The position numbers and the translations under genes were made by a program. DNA of 33,672 nucleotides from assembly GCA_002722735.1 (NCBI GenBank), contig PBMR01000015.1, positions 1-33,672 of the forward strand. Direction: 5' to 3'. Of the stretch, positions 8,351-16,586 are shown in pieces (the stretch's first letter is position 1; each line of letters begins with the position of its first letter). The notes below the pieces were generated by a model. That model was not told the DNA's origin, searched no databases, and saw nothing but the letters and a program-made list of their open reading frames with translations. The DNA comes from Methanobacteriota archaeon (GTDB lineage Archaea > Thermoplasmatota > Poseidoniia > Poseidoniales > Thalassarchaeaceae).

Positions 8351-10069
8351 ATGAGCGAGCCTCGTGATTGGAATTCCGACGTGATTGAGGTGGTCCGCAA
8401 GTACGCCCTACAGAATGCGGTGGAATACAACGGCGAGGGGCAGTCAAGCAGTGTTCTCGGCAGGCTGCTCTCTGAGCGTGAAGATCTGCGTCAGATGGCT
8501 CGCGAACTCATGACCCTAGTCGATTCCGAGGTATCGGCTGCCAACTCAATGGCTGCAAGTCAAGGGGTCGATACTGTCCGAGCCGAGTTGGAGAGGACGG
8601 CACCTGAGGCCCTGGAACGAGAGAAGCACCGAAAGACAGAGGGCTTAGGCGAATTGCCCGGAGACACGTCCAGCATCGTGCTGAGGTTTGCGCCCAATCC
8701 AAACGGACCAATGACGCTGGGTCACTCAAGGGGCCTATCGATAAACTCCGAATACGCCACTATTTATCAGGGCAAGGTAGTGCTGCGATTTGATGACACT
8801 GATCCCAAGGTCAAGCCTCCGATTCTTGATGCTTATGACTGGATAGAGGAGGAGTACGAGTGGCTCACTGGGAAGACCCCCGACGTAGTCATCCGAGCCA
8901 GTGACAACATGAACCTCTACCTCAAACGTGCCGAGGAGATGATCTCCGATGGCTTCGGATACGTCTGTCGATGCAGCGTTGAGGATTTCAGAAGAATGCG
9001 CGAGGAAAAGAATGACTGCCCGTGCAGAAATCGACCAGTATCCGACAGCCTATCTGACTGGGAAGCGATGAACTCCGGAATAATTGCTGAAGGAGATGCC
9101 GTGGTCAGGGTGAAGACGTCGATGGCCCTGCCCAATCCTGCTCTACGAGATTGGCCGGCTCTGAGAATATTGGATGCCCCTCATCCCTCGGTACAGGGCG
9201 ATCAATACAGGGTTTGGCCACTCCTGGACTTTCAAAGCGCAATCGATGACCATGGTCAGGGAGTAACCCACATCATCAGGGGAAAGGACCTGATGGACAG
9301 TACACGCAAGCAAACTCTGCTTTACGATCACTTTGGATGGACATACCCACAAACGATGTACTGGGGTAGAATCAAGATCCACGAGTTTGGCAAGATATCC
9401 AAATCGGAAATCAAGGCAGCGATAGAAGAGGGGGAGTTCGAGGATTGGGATGACATTAGATTGCCTACCCTGTCCGCTCTGAGACGCAGAGGTTTCAGAG
9501 GGGACGTGGTCCGCGATTATTGGATTGACCTAGGAATTACGCAGAAGGACATCTCCACCTCAATGCAGACAATTGAGGCATTTCATGCCAAGCGAATCGA
9601 TCCTTTGACGGAGCGCCGTAGCTTCGTCCGCGATCCCGTTACACTGACCTTGGAGGGATCGGGTGGGCCGGGTCCGGAATTATCCATCCCCAAGCACCCG
9701 GAAGGTACTGTTCGCGGCTGTAGGGATTGGACGGTTGGAGATACCGTAGCAGTCCAGTCTGCAGATGTCACTACGACTAGAATCCGCCTGAAGGAGTATG
9801 CGGATATCGTGGTGTCCGGCGAGTCGGCTTTAGTCGAGTCATGGAGAAGAACGGACGGGCGTCCGGTCGTCCAATGGCTTCCTAGCGGCATGGGTCGTGA
9901 AGCGGTGCTCCACAGGCCAGATGGCAGGCTCATTTCCTCCGAGATTGGGCTACTCGAGGATTTTGAACTGGAAGTTGGGGAGATATACCAACTCGAGAGA
10001 GTAGGTTTCGCCATATTGGAAGAACTTCCTGACCGAGGGCCCGCGAAATTAATTTGGTTGCACAGATAA
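8351..10069 (+). CDS. gltX: Glutamate--tRNA ligase, archaeal type
   Basis: A class I synthetase that charges tRNA-Glu; in many archaea the enzyme also makes Glu-tRNA-Gln for GatDE, but that is not visible here. From ATG 8351 the protein is 572 residues. The roughly 110-residue helical N-terminal extension ahead of the catalytic core is typical of archaeal GluRS. The HIGH-type signature is APNPNGPMTLGHSRG (about residue 121). It is followed by VLRFDDTDPKVKPP and a Cys-rich zinc-type site, CRCSVEDF...DCPCRNRP. The KMSKS equivalent is KISKS (about residue 347). The C-terminal part is the beta-barrel anticodon domain of the GlnRS-like subgroup. The frame is open further upstream to 8183, but that would overlap rnhB out of frame, so ATG 8351 is preferred. 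Confidence 0.96.
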   Translation: MSEPRDWNSDVIEVVRKYALQNAVEYNGEGQSSSVLGRLLSEREDLRQMARELMTLVDSEVSAANSMAASQGVDTVRAELERTAPEALEREKHRKTEGLGELPGDTSSIVLRFAPNPNGPMTLGHSRGLSINSEYATIYQGKVVLRFDDTDPKVKPPILDAYDWIEEEYEWLTGKTPDVVIRASDNMNLYLKRAEEMISDGFGYVCRCSVEDFRRMREEKNDCPCRNRPVSDSLSDWEAMNSGIIAEGDAVVRVKTSMALPNPALRDWPALRILDAPHPSVQGDQYRVWPLLDFQSAIDDHGQGVTHIIRGKDLMDSTRKQTLLYDHFGWTYPQTMYWGRIKIHEFGKISKSEIKAAIEEGEFEDWDDIRLPTLSALRRRGFRGDVVRDYWIDLGITQKDISTSMQTIEAFHAKRIDPLTERRSFVRDPVTLTLEGSGGPGPELSIPKHPEGTVRGCRDWTVGDTVAVQSADVTTTRIRLKEYADIVVSGESALVESWRRTDGRPVVQWLPSGMGREAVLHRPDGRLISSEIGLLEDFELEVGEIYQLERVGFAILEELPDRGPAKLIWLHR

Positions 10070-10161
10070 TTCGGTTCGGGCCAACTGCGCCGCCCATTGA
10101 ATCGTGCGCGTGTGGTTCCTAGGGGCGTCGCATTCAAGGGCATGGTGCCAATCAGCATACA

Positions 10162-12171
10162 ATGAGTGGCAGTTCCCCCCGAGGTGCGGGGGCGGTAGTT
10201 GCGCTGTTGGTCATAATTGTCCTATCCCCAATGTCCGCGCAAGGCGAAGAGGTGAATTCCTGCTGTGAGACTCGGGACTTCAAGCTATTTCTAGTGGGCG
10301 AATCGGATGAAGGAGAGTTAACCCCCTTCGACTTTGACTTGGACGAAGAGAAGTCATTCCTCGTCACCCCGTCGATTTGGGGAGAGGTGAACATAGGGGC
10401 ATGGAGCGTCATCTGGGGTGCAGACGGAGAATACACCGCGGGAACCTGGATTTTCAACATCCCCTACGAAGTAGTCGATGCGACAGGTGTTACTGCCAAC
10501 GCAACCGTTCTAATCAAGGTGGGAGGGAGCACGTACGAGAGCTCTTCTGAGATTCCCGCAGTATACCTCACCAACTCAGGAGAACTGCAAGTCTCTGTGG
10601 ATATCGGTGATGGGGAAATTTCCGAGGGAGAAGAAATCGAGATTTCACTTTCGGTGCAAGGGCTGGTCTTCTCCAATCCCGGAAGTGAATCGGGGATTCG
10701 ATTTCTCTGGGGATCGACACAAAGTGATGCTTCCTTGTCTCTGTCCTTCCCACTTGTTCATATCGAGATGAAGGAGGCGAGCGTGAAGGGAAACCTTGCG
10801 TTCTTCCCAATAAAGCTGACTTCGGCATTCGGTAACAAAATGTGGTCCGGATCGAGCGGGGGATTCTCCATTCAAAATACCGAGGTGGGTCAAAGCCCCA
10901 TCACCACAGCTCTGGAGGATGGCGTCGAGGTTACCTTTGTCTGGGAGATACCGGATGGCTTCGGAGGCGGATCTTTGAGGGCTGACTTCTACCTTTCTCC
11001 ACAACCTTCTCTGAGAATCGAGACCGACAAAAACCATCAGATTACTGCAGGGGTGGACTCTGGAGGGACTGACTGGTATCCAGCCGAAGAGCCGTCGCGA
11101 ATTGGTGGATCTGAGCTAGAAGTCAATATCGCATGTGAATACGACGGGGACTCAATCGACAGAGATACTTCGATTAGCTTCGATGGGGCGATGTCCCAGT
11201 GGATGAGATGGGGGCTTGACAACATAGGAAACAAGAGCCTAGGCTCCAGCAGTTGGTGGAAGAACTTGAATTCTTACTCCGACTCGGTGAGCAGCTCTGA
11301 CAAGCAAAACGGAAGAGTCGACGATTCCGAAATTCTGGCTCTGCAAAACCACCTGACGGGATCGAGAGCCGACTTGAGGTCATTTCTGTCCAATGGGCTA
11401 TTTCTAGATCCCGAGGGGATTTTCGGTGTCAACCCCATTGATTTCGGCCCAATGGATATCGTGATTGACTTGGGTGGGTCGACGGCTTTCAACTCCGAGG
11501 TAATTTCCATCACCATTAGTGCGTCCTACGAAGTTGGCGAAGGTCAGAGGCAGAGGCTGATTGAGGACTTCATCCGCCCTGGAGGAAACGACTACTGGGC
11601 AAAGGTGGATCTCGACTTTGAGATTAGCACTGGGATGCTCTCAGGACTTGGCGCAGTATACTCCGAGACTGACGATATCTCGTACTCGCACAGGAGGTGG
11701 ATTGTAATGGAGATACTATTCATCGAGGAATCGGGCATAGATTCAGAGGCAGACTTCAGAATCGACTTCGCCTCCCCGAGTTCCCTTGTGTACAGCCCCT
11801 TGGTTTCGGCGATGATCGCTGTTTTCGCCCTTTGTTTGGCAATAGGAATCGCTTTGGCACTGACGAAACGCAGAACGAGGGTTCCGAGCATGATTATGGT
11901 CAGCGTCCTCGGCGTGCTGACTTTGGTGATTTATTGGTTCGGCCTCCCGATGCAAATAGTCCTAGGCGTAGTCGCCTCTAGCGTACTCCTAGTGTTCCCT
12001 GTTACTCTCATCTCCCCTACAGATGAATCAATGGAGAAAGTTGGTGGCGGGCCCACGAAGGTCGGCAAGGTAAGATGCCCGTCATGTGGAGCCAAGAACA
12101 AGGTCGAGTCTAACGTGAGACCCCTGAGGTTGGACTGCTCAGAATGCAGGAGCACCCTCAGAATAGAGTAG
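10162..12171 (+). CDS. Secreted/membrane protein with large beta-rich ectodomain and cytoplasmic zinc ribbon
   Basis: 669 residues, not recognised as a known family. A signal peptide (AGAVVALLVIIVLSPMSAQG) leads into a roughly 500-residue extracellular part. This part is acidic and beta-rich, contains segments reading like Ig-like or gingipain-type repeats, and has an early CC pair (NSCCET). Three hydrophobic helices follow (about residues 545-570, 577-598 and 602-622). The last 34 residues form a zinc ribbon, CPSC at 639/642 and CSEC at 659/662, which should lie in the cytoplasm. An outside sensor or adhesin domain coupled to an internal zinc ribbon suggests signalling or complex assembly at the membrane, but that is inference. 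The 92-base gap from gltX shows no clear promoter or terminator. Confidence 0.85.
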   Translation: MSGSSPRGAGAVVALLVIIVLSPMSAQGEEVNSCCETRDFKLFLVGESDEGELTPFDFDLDEEKSFLVTPSIWGEVNIGAWSVIWGADGEYTAGTWIFNIPYEVVDATGVTANATVLIKVGGSTYESSSEIPAVYLTNSGELQVSVDIGDGEISEGEEIEISLSVQGLVFSNPGSESGIRFLWGSTQSDASLSLSFPLVHIEMKEASVKGNLAFFPIKLTSAFGNKMWSGSSGGFSIQNTEVGQSPITTALEDGVEVTFVWEIPDGFGGGSLRADFYLSPQPSLRIETDKNHQITAGVDSGGTDWYPAEEPSRIGGSELEVNIACEYDGDSIDRDTSISFDGAMSQWMRWGLDNIGNKSLGSSSWWKNLNSYSDSVSSSDKQNGRVDDSEILALQNHLTGSRADLRSFLSNGLFLDPEGIFGVNPIDFGPMDIVIDLGGSTAFNSEVISITISASYEVGEGQRQRLIEDFIRPGGNDYWAKVDLDFEISTGMLSGLGAVYSETDDISYSHRRWIVMEILFIEESGIDSEADFRIDFASPSSLVYSPLVSAMIAVFALCLAIGIALALTKRRTRVPSMIMVSVLGVLTLVIYWFGLPMQIVLGVVASSVLLVFPVTLISPTDESMEKVGGGPTKVGKVRCPSCGAKNKVESNVRPLRLDCSECRSTLRIE

Positions 12172-12173
12172 GC

Positions 12174-13031
12174 TCAACATTGCCCGTCTCTGAGAAGCGA
12201 ATCTACGACAGTGTCTGCTGCGAGGCGGTTCAGTCCCCCCTTCCAAAAAGAAGAGGCCCTAAGAATCTGTGTTGCGAGATCGGTTCTCCACTCTTTTCCA
12301 AGGATGCAATGCCACATTAACTCCTCCAATCTGGCCGATGAAGGGGTGCTGCTCGTAAGCGCCGGCTTGGCGAGGTTGGATAGGGCCCTTTCCTTGCCCT
12401 CCAAATCCATCTTGCCCCATTGCTTGGAAACAGCTTCCAACGCATCCGTATCCAACCATGGGGAGTTTCTAGTATCTGGGCAGTCGACCTCCGGAATTGG
12501 AACCACTCGGATTGAACCTTCGGATAATAGCAGGTCCCTCAGGGCCGTATAGACTGGGTCGTAGGTCGTATCTAGGGCTGAAACCAACCAATTTCCAGAT
12601 ACCAACCATGGCCTCATCCGCCTCAATCTACTGCTCTCGGAGAAGATGGATTGAGCTAAAGCGTGCGCCTGAGACACCGTGGTTAGTGGGCCCTTTCTTG
12701 CATCGCCATGATGGCCTCTGAGGCCCTCTACTACCACGGAGGCAATGCTCAGTCCCAGGTGGTTACTTTCGAGGACTGGTCCGGAGCTATTTTCCAGACC
12801 CAGAATGTGCACGAAGGGCTGAGTTTCTGGATCTCCAGTCCTGAAGCGCCTTCGATACGGAATTCCCAAGTCCAATAAAGCGGCTTCAATCGGAGCGATA
12901 GTCAGGGCGCCGAGGAGAGTGGGGGGTGCGAGAAGAAGGATGGCGTCACTGGAGGTGGCCATCGCCTCGCCGGCAGTGGACAGGGTGCTTCTGACGGTCG
13001 AGAATACTTCCTCTCTAAGCAACTCGCGCAT
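12174..13031 (-). CDS. Conserved-looking protein of unknown function downstream of rpsO
   Basis: 285 residues from ATG 13031, soluble, no signal peptide. The N-terminal half has alternating hydrophobic strands and helices (AILLLAPPTLLGALTIAPIEAALLDLGIPY, FVHILGLE, GLSIASVVVEGL) that read like an alpha/beta domain. The C-terminal 100 residues are helical (LEELMWHCILGKEWRTDLATQIL). In many archaea the gene next to rpsO encodes a RecJ-like DHH protein. The size, position and N-terminal strand-helix pattern would allow a degenerate member, but I see no DHH or other catalytic motif, so this is speculation. It lies 41 bases after rpsO on the same strand and ends two bases from the convergent upstream membrane-protein gene. 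Confidence 0.75.
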   Translation of the reverse strand: MRELLREEVFSTVRSTLSTAGEAMATSSDAILLLAPPTLLGALTIAPIEAALLDLGIPYRRRFRTGDPETQPFVHILGLENSSGPVLESNHLGLSIASVVVEGLRGHHGDARKGPLTTVSQAHALAQSIFSESSRLRRMRPWLVSGNWLVSALDTTYDPVYTALRDLLLSEGSIRVVPIPEVDCPDTRNSPWLDTDALEAVSKQWGKMDLEGKERALSNLAKPALTSSTPSSARLEELMWHCILGKEWRTDLATQILRASSFWKGGLNRLAADTVVDSLLRDGQC

Positions 13032-13072
13032 TGCGGCTGCCTACGTGAGGGAGTACAAATCACCTGCGTTAC

Positions 13073-13528
13073 TCACTCGACCATCAGCCTGAGCTGATCT
13101 CTCTTGTAAGTCCAATCCCCATCTAGTTGGTTAGTCTCCTTATAGTACTTGGAAAGGCGACGAATCTTGGATTCGCACAGTTCGAGTTGTCTTCTGTTGT
13201 GGATATCCTTTCTGTTTACCGAAAGGTGGTCAATGAGCCTCAAAGCACGGCGCATCAGGCTCATCAAATCCTCAGGGTAACTCTGAGTTACATCTAGTCT
13301 GGCAAGGGTCTGCGAAATTCTCTCGCCAGTAACCAGGCGCACGTCAGGAACCCCGTGCTTATCGCGGAGAATCATTCCAATCATGGCACTTGAGTGTCCC
13401 TCTCCAGAGAGATTGGCTATGAGGGCCTCGATTTCGTCCTTATCCGTGTTAGACCAGTCGGGAGGGGCCTCTGAGTAAGGCTTGTTCGAGCCACTCTTCC
13501 CCTTGCCCTTGCTGTGCATCCTAGCCAT
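13073..13528 (-). CDS. rpsO: 30S ribosomal protein S15, archaeal/eukaryal (uS15) type
   Basis: uS15 binds the central domain of 16S rRNA early in small-subunit assembly. At 151 residues it has the N-terminal extension of the archaeal/eukaryal form, beginning MARMHSKGKGKSGSNKPY. Diagnostic blocks are PPDWSNTDKDEIEALIANLSGEGHSSAMIGMILRD-HGVPDVR (two adjacent blocks), LMRRALRLIDHLSVNRKDIHNRRQL and SKIRRLSKYYKE. The ATG at 13528 is preceded by GAGGT at 13536-13540 with 7-base spacing, a good ribosome binding site. It lies 75 bases after arcS, with its own candidate TATA box in that gap. Confidence 0.97.
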   Translation of the reverse strand: MARMHSKGKGKSGSNKPYSEAPPDWSNTDKDEIEALIANLSGEGHSSAMIGMILRDKHGVPDVRLVTGERISQTLARLDVTQSYPEDLMSLMRRALRLIDHLSVNRKDIHNRRQLELCESKIRRLSKYYKETNQLDGDWTYKRDQLRLMVE

Positions 13529-13535
13529 TTGTCAA

Positions 13536-13573
13536 ACCTCGGGCAGCCGGGCCACCTGCTCTCCCTCTATAAT
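13536..13573 (-). promoter_or_regulatory. Candidate rpsO promoter and ribosome binding site
   Basis: On the minus strand ATTATAGA (13566-13573) is a reasonable archaeal TATA box. Initiation about 25 bases downstream would give a short leader of some 15 bases. That leader contains GAGGT (13536-13540), seven bases before the rpsO ATG at 13528. rpsO may therefore be transcribed independently of arcS. Confidence 0.5.
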
Positions 13574-13603
13574 CGCTACGTAGTTTCGGTGGCAGTAGAT
13601 TAG

Positions 13604-15385
13604 TCATAGGCGGTGCCTAGCACGTGCCAATCTACCGGGGCCACGTGGCCACTCCCAACCCGGGGCCACCGCCCTAGCCGAACCAATCAGCTTGCCTACC
13701 TGGAAAACAAGAATCTCGTCCCCAGCTCTAATCGAACCATCAGCGGATTCTGCATTCGAGGAGAATATGTCCCCCACCCAATTCACCTCTTCCCTCAGCG
13801 ATACTCTAGGAAGAATATCCAATTTATCGAGCAAAGGCAGGCTCGACTTGGAAAAGGAGAATCTCCCCATTCTAGGATTCCATTTTGCCAGCTGAATACA
13901 ATCCTTCTCGATGGTGAGGATGGGTGGCCTACCTAATACCGACACCCCCTCAAGCCAAGCATCGGAACCATGAATGAATCTAGAAATTGACTTCATTACC
14001 TCTAGGCGAGTTCTAACGATCATTTTTCGGTCCCCACTACTCAATTCAGCAGATTCAGTGGCTGATTCCAATCTTGCGAGCGCCTCCCCAGATCCTGCGG
14101 AATCCCCCTGACGGGTGTCTATGACGCTGGTTCCTTCGATATCGATGTCAATTCCGGAGTGATTGATGACCTTCGAAAAACCGATCCTACTCACAAAGCG
14201 GCCAACCATCGAACGAATTACTTCTAGTTCGTCGGCATCCCATTCCCCCGAAACGGGAATATCATAATGGGCTGCTGGCCAGAGATCCTCCAGCTCTCTG
14301 GGAACAAGTCCCAGCGGAGCGGTAACCATCACCTCATGAATGAAGGGATTCCTGAGTACGCGTCTGAATCGTCTGTGACTCTTTGATAGTTTGTATGGCT
14401 TCTTCGCCGAGCATGGAAGCAGCACTAAGAGTTCCCTCTGATGTGCGGGTGGAACGTGAACCTCTGATACCCTAGACCTCCAATCGAGGATGAGTGGGTC
14501 ATTTCGGCTCTCGTAAGTAAGGCATCTGAGACGTCGACTTGCGTTGACTACGCTAGAGAGGACCGAGTGAGTGTTACCACTTTCACTGACCATCGAATCG
14601 TGACAGCGCAGATGCTCCACTGAGCGGGGACTGGACATGCTCTGCCTCTCCGCTAGTTCCCGTAGCGTCCCTTCCCTGATTGCCGCCCTAGTGGACGAGA
14701 CTGCTTGTGCCCACGAGGCGCACTGCGACTCCATACCGAAGTCCTCATCCAGGGATTGCTCCACATTCCTTGGTCCGGATTCCGTCAGCAGAACTCCAAG
14801 CGAAGAGGAATGTCTCGACCGAGATAGATCAAACAAGTCGGCACCCATCCAAGCAAGTAAGGCACAATTGTCGGGCCCTGAGATTCCGGGTGCCCAAATG
14901 AGGGAGGAGGGGAAACGGGACCTAGTTGCCTGAAGCGCCCGTGGCAGCATACCGGGGCGCTGAGCCAATTGCGGAGCATCGATGAGGATGATTACAGAGG
15001 GCTCTGTGTTCAAAACTGTCAGTGATTCATCGTGATGCAGTGAGTTCCAAGATACAGGAATCGCCTCTAAGCCACCTCCAAACTCACCAGAATCCGACTC
15101 AACCAGGCTTGGAGGTAGTACCAGGCCCTCTTGCGCGACCCATTTGTCCTCGGAGTCGAATGGATAACAGATGTCCCCCCTTGTACGAATGGTGATAGTG
15201 GCAGGTATGGAGTCAGATGACCGAGTAGATCTCAAAGGAGCTAGGGATACGGGCAGTTCAGAGTCATTAGGGCCCAGAACCAGTCCCGGGGACCAAGAGA
15301 GGGGGGCCCTCCTGTCGCCCAAAGAGAACAAGCGAGCGAATCGCTGCCTTGCAATGACGTCTCGTCCAATGGGCCGCTCAGTCAT
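13604..15385 (-). CDS. arcS: Archaeosine synthase ArcS (TgtA2)
   Basis: ArcS converts preQ0 at position 15 of archaeal tRNA towards archaeosine, acting after the transglycosylase TGT. The 593-residue protein has an N-terminal degenerate TGT-like region (for example LVLGPNDSELPVSLAPL and PSVIILIDAPQLAQRPGMLPRAL). The diagnostic core block begins near residue 323: LLPCSAKKPYKLSKSHRRF followed by HEVMVTAPLGLVPRELEDLWP and YDIPVSGEWD. The C-terminus (about residues 515-593) is a PUA RNA-binding domain (AGDEILVFQVGKLIGSARAV). It precedes rpsO on the same strand. The ATG at 15385 lies four bases from a 28-bp palindrome that separates it from the divergent membrane-protein gene. TGT itself is not in the window. 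Confidence 0.93.
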   Translation of the reverse strand: MTERPIGRDVIARQRFARLFSLGDRRAPLSWSPGLVLGPNDSELPVSLAPLRSTRSSDSIPATITIRTRGDICYPFDSEDKWVAQEGLVLPPSLVESDSGEFGGGLEAIPVSWNSLHHDESLTVLNTEPSVIILIDAPQLAQRPGMLPRALQATRSRFPSSLIWAPGISGPDNCALLAWMGADLFDLSRSRHSSSLGVLLTESGPRNVEQSLDEDFGMESQCASWAQAVSSTRAAIREGTLRELAERQSMSSPRSVEHLRCHDSMVSESGNTHSVLSSVVNASRRLRCLTYESRNDPLILDWRSRVSEVHVPPAHQRELLVLLPCSAKKPYKLSKSHRRFRRVLRNPFIHEVMVTAPLGLVPRELEDLWPAAHYDIPVSGEWDADELEVIRSMVGRFVSRIGFSKVINHSGIDIDIEGTSVIDTRQGDSAGSGEALARLESATESAELSSGDRKMIVRTRLEVMKSISRFIHGSDAWLEGVSVLGRPPILTIEKDCIQLAKWNPRMGRFSFSKSSLPLLDKLDILPRVSLREEVNWVGDIFSSNAESADGSIRAGDEILVFQVGKLIGSARAVAPGWEWPRGPGRLARARHRL

Positions 15386-15388
15386 CGA

Positions 15389-15416
15389 CCTTCGAGCGAA
15401 GCGCTTCGCTTGAAGG
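15389..15416. promoter_or_regulatory. 28-bp near-perfect palindrome between arcS and the divergent membrane-protein gene
   Basis: The left half is CCTTCGAGCGAAGC and the right half GCTTCGCTTGAAGG. Read as reverse complements they agree at 13 of 14 positions, and the single mismatch would be a G-U pair in RNA. There is no spacer at the centre (AAGCGCTT), which favours a dimeric protein site or DNA cruciform over an RNA hairpin. It starts four bases before the arcS ATG (15385) and ends 10 bases before the TTG at 15427, so it could control both genes. Confidence 0.6.
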
Positions 15417-15426
15417 ATTCTAAGAC

Positions 15427-16584
15427 TTGAACGCTCTCCGATACGTGATGAGGACGATTTGCTTGGCTATTGCGATGATGGTCATCATGTCATTTTCTCA
15501 GGTTTCCCTTTCCGAGCAGATGCCCTCGGATTTTCACACAGTCAGTGAAATTGGCGATGCGCCGGATTCTCTGTGGGGGCAAACTGAATTTGATTACACG
15601 TATCAAGTGATCTTTGTCAGTTTTGAGATATTTGGGAATTTTTCGGACAATGATTCAATAGACGTCTTTGCCCTGAAAGTGGGCTCAGAAAATGGAACTA
15701 GAGTTGGGATAACGACAAATAGTACTGCCAGTTTTCAGATTCTCTCGCTCAATCAGACCGATTGGACTATTGACGATTCAATCAGTGCCAAATCGACCTC
15801 ATTTGGGGAAGGGGAGTATTACTATGGTGAGATGAATCTCTCGATGGGGCATCATGCAATTCGTATTGAAAAACTGGATGTTGGTGATGGATTGATGAAC
15901 TACAGTTTCAAATTGGTGGATTTGGGGCCTGTGGTTCCCGATGAAGATTCCTTCGAGGATTTGTCCGGGTTGTTCTCTGATTTCTACTTGTTCGCAGGAT
16001 TCCTGATGCTGCTTCCGTTGCTGATTGTACTGTGGTGGAATAGAGGCGAAGTACTCGGTCGGCGTTCCAGCATGCTGAAAATCGAGGATCACGAGAGGAG
16101 GAGGCTCGGCAAGCTCAGAGAGAGGCTTGTAGAGGCCGACTCAACAGAAGAGTCTGACAAGGCGGTGATCGAATCAGCTTTGCGCCAATTAAATGACAGT
16201 ACTTGGGAAGCGGTAGTCTCAGACTGGGGCCAGCCCCTGATACGTCATCTGACTCGACAAATCGAGATCTGCGCGTGGAGAATTTCTGGGACCGGGGGGA
16301 CGTTGCTGGTTGGAATTCGAATAGGGTCCGAGTCGTGGGAATTGGCAGCAATCCGAATCCATTCTCCCGAGGGATCGGGTGCGAGCATTGGGGAGGTTTC
16401 CCCCGCACACCTGTTTCACGGGGATGAGGTCTTCCTAGACACGCTCGCTCCTCGTTCGACTATCTTCCTACGTATTTCCGTCGTCGGGGAACCGTCTGTC
16501 CTAGGATTCCACCTTTCTGGAGTCGTGGGCGGGGATCCCATGGCTGCCGTCCCAATGAGATCCATCAGATGGGAAGAAGAATAG
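15427..16584 (+). CDS. Single-pass membrane protein with signal peptide and cytoplasmic helical region
   Basis: 385 residues from TTG 15427; ATG 15448 gives 378 residues and a cleaner signal peptide (MRTICLAIAMMVIMSFSQ), so the exact start is open. The extracellular part (about residues 30-185) is beta-rich and Asn/Ser-rich with several N-glycosylation-type NxS/T sites. It resembles PPC-like ectodomains (SLWGQTEFDYTYQVIFVSFEIFGNFSDNDSIDVFALKV). A transmembrane helix follows (LFAGFLMLLPLLIVLWW). The remaining cytoplasmic part begins with a charged helical segment (EDHERRRLGKLRERLVEA) and ends in a beta-rich domain. The family is not recognised. It is divergent from arcS across the palindrome and convergent with dnaJ two bases away. 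Confidence 0.8.
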   Translation: MNALRYVMRTICLAIAMMVIMSFSQVSLSEQMPSDFHTVSEIGDAPDSLWGQTEFDYTYQVIFVSFEIFGNFSDNDSIDVFALKVGSENGTRVGITTNSTASFQILSLNQTDWTIDDSISAKSTSFGEGEYYYGEMNLSMGHHAIRIEKLDVGDGLMNYSFKLVDLGPVVPDEDSFEDLSGLFSDFYLFAGFLMLLPLLIVLWWNRGEVLGRRSSMLKIEDHERRRLGKLRERLVEADSTEESDKAVIESALRQLNDSTWEAVVSDWGQPLIRHLTRQIEICAWRISGTGGTLLVGIRIGSESWELAAIRIHSPEGSGASIGEVSPAHLFHGDEVFLDTLAPRSTIFLRISVVGEPSVLGFHLSGVVGGDPMAAVPMRSIRWEEE

Positions 16585-16586
16585 GG

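Noticed and set aside
10070-10161. Possible tRNA remnant (GGTTCGGGCC near 10073) after gltX
   Set aside because: The TPsiC-like string is isolated; no cloverleaf stems or D-arm can be drawn around it.
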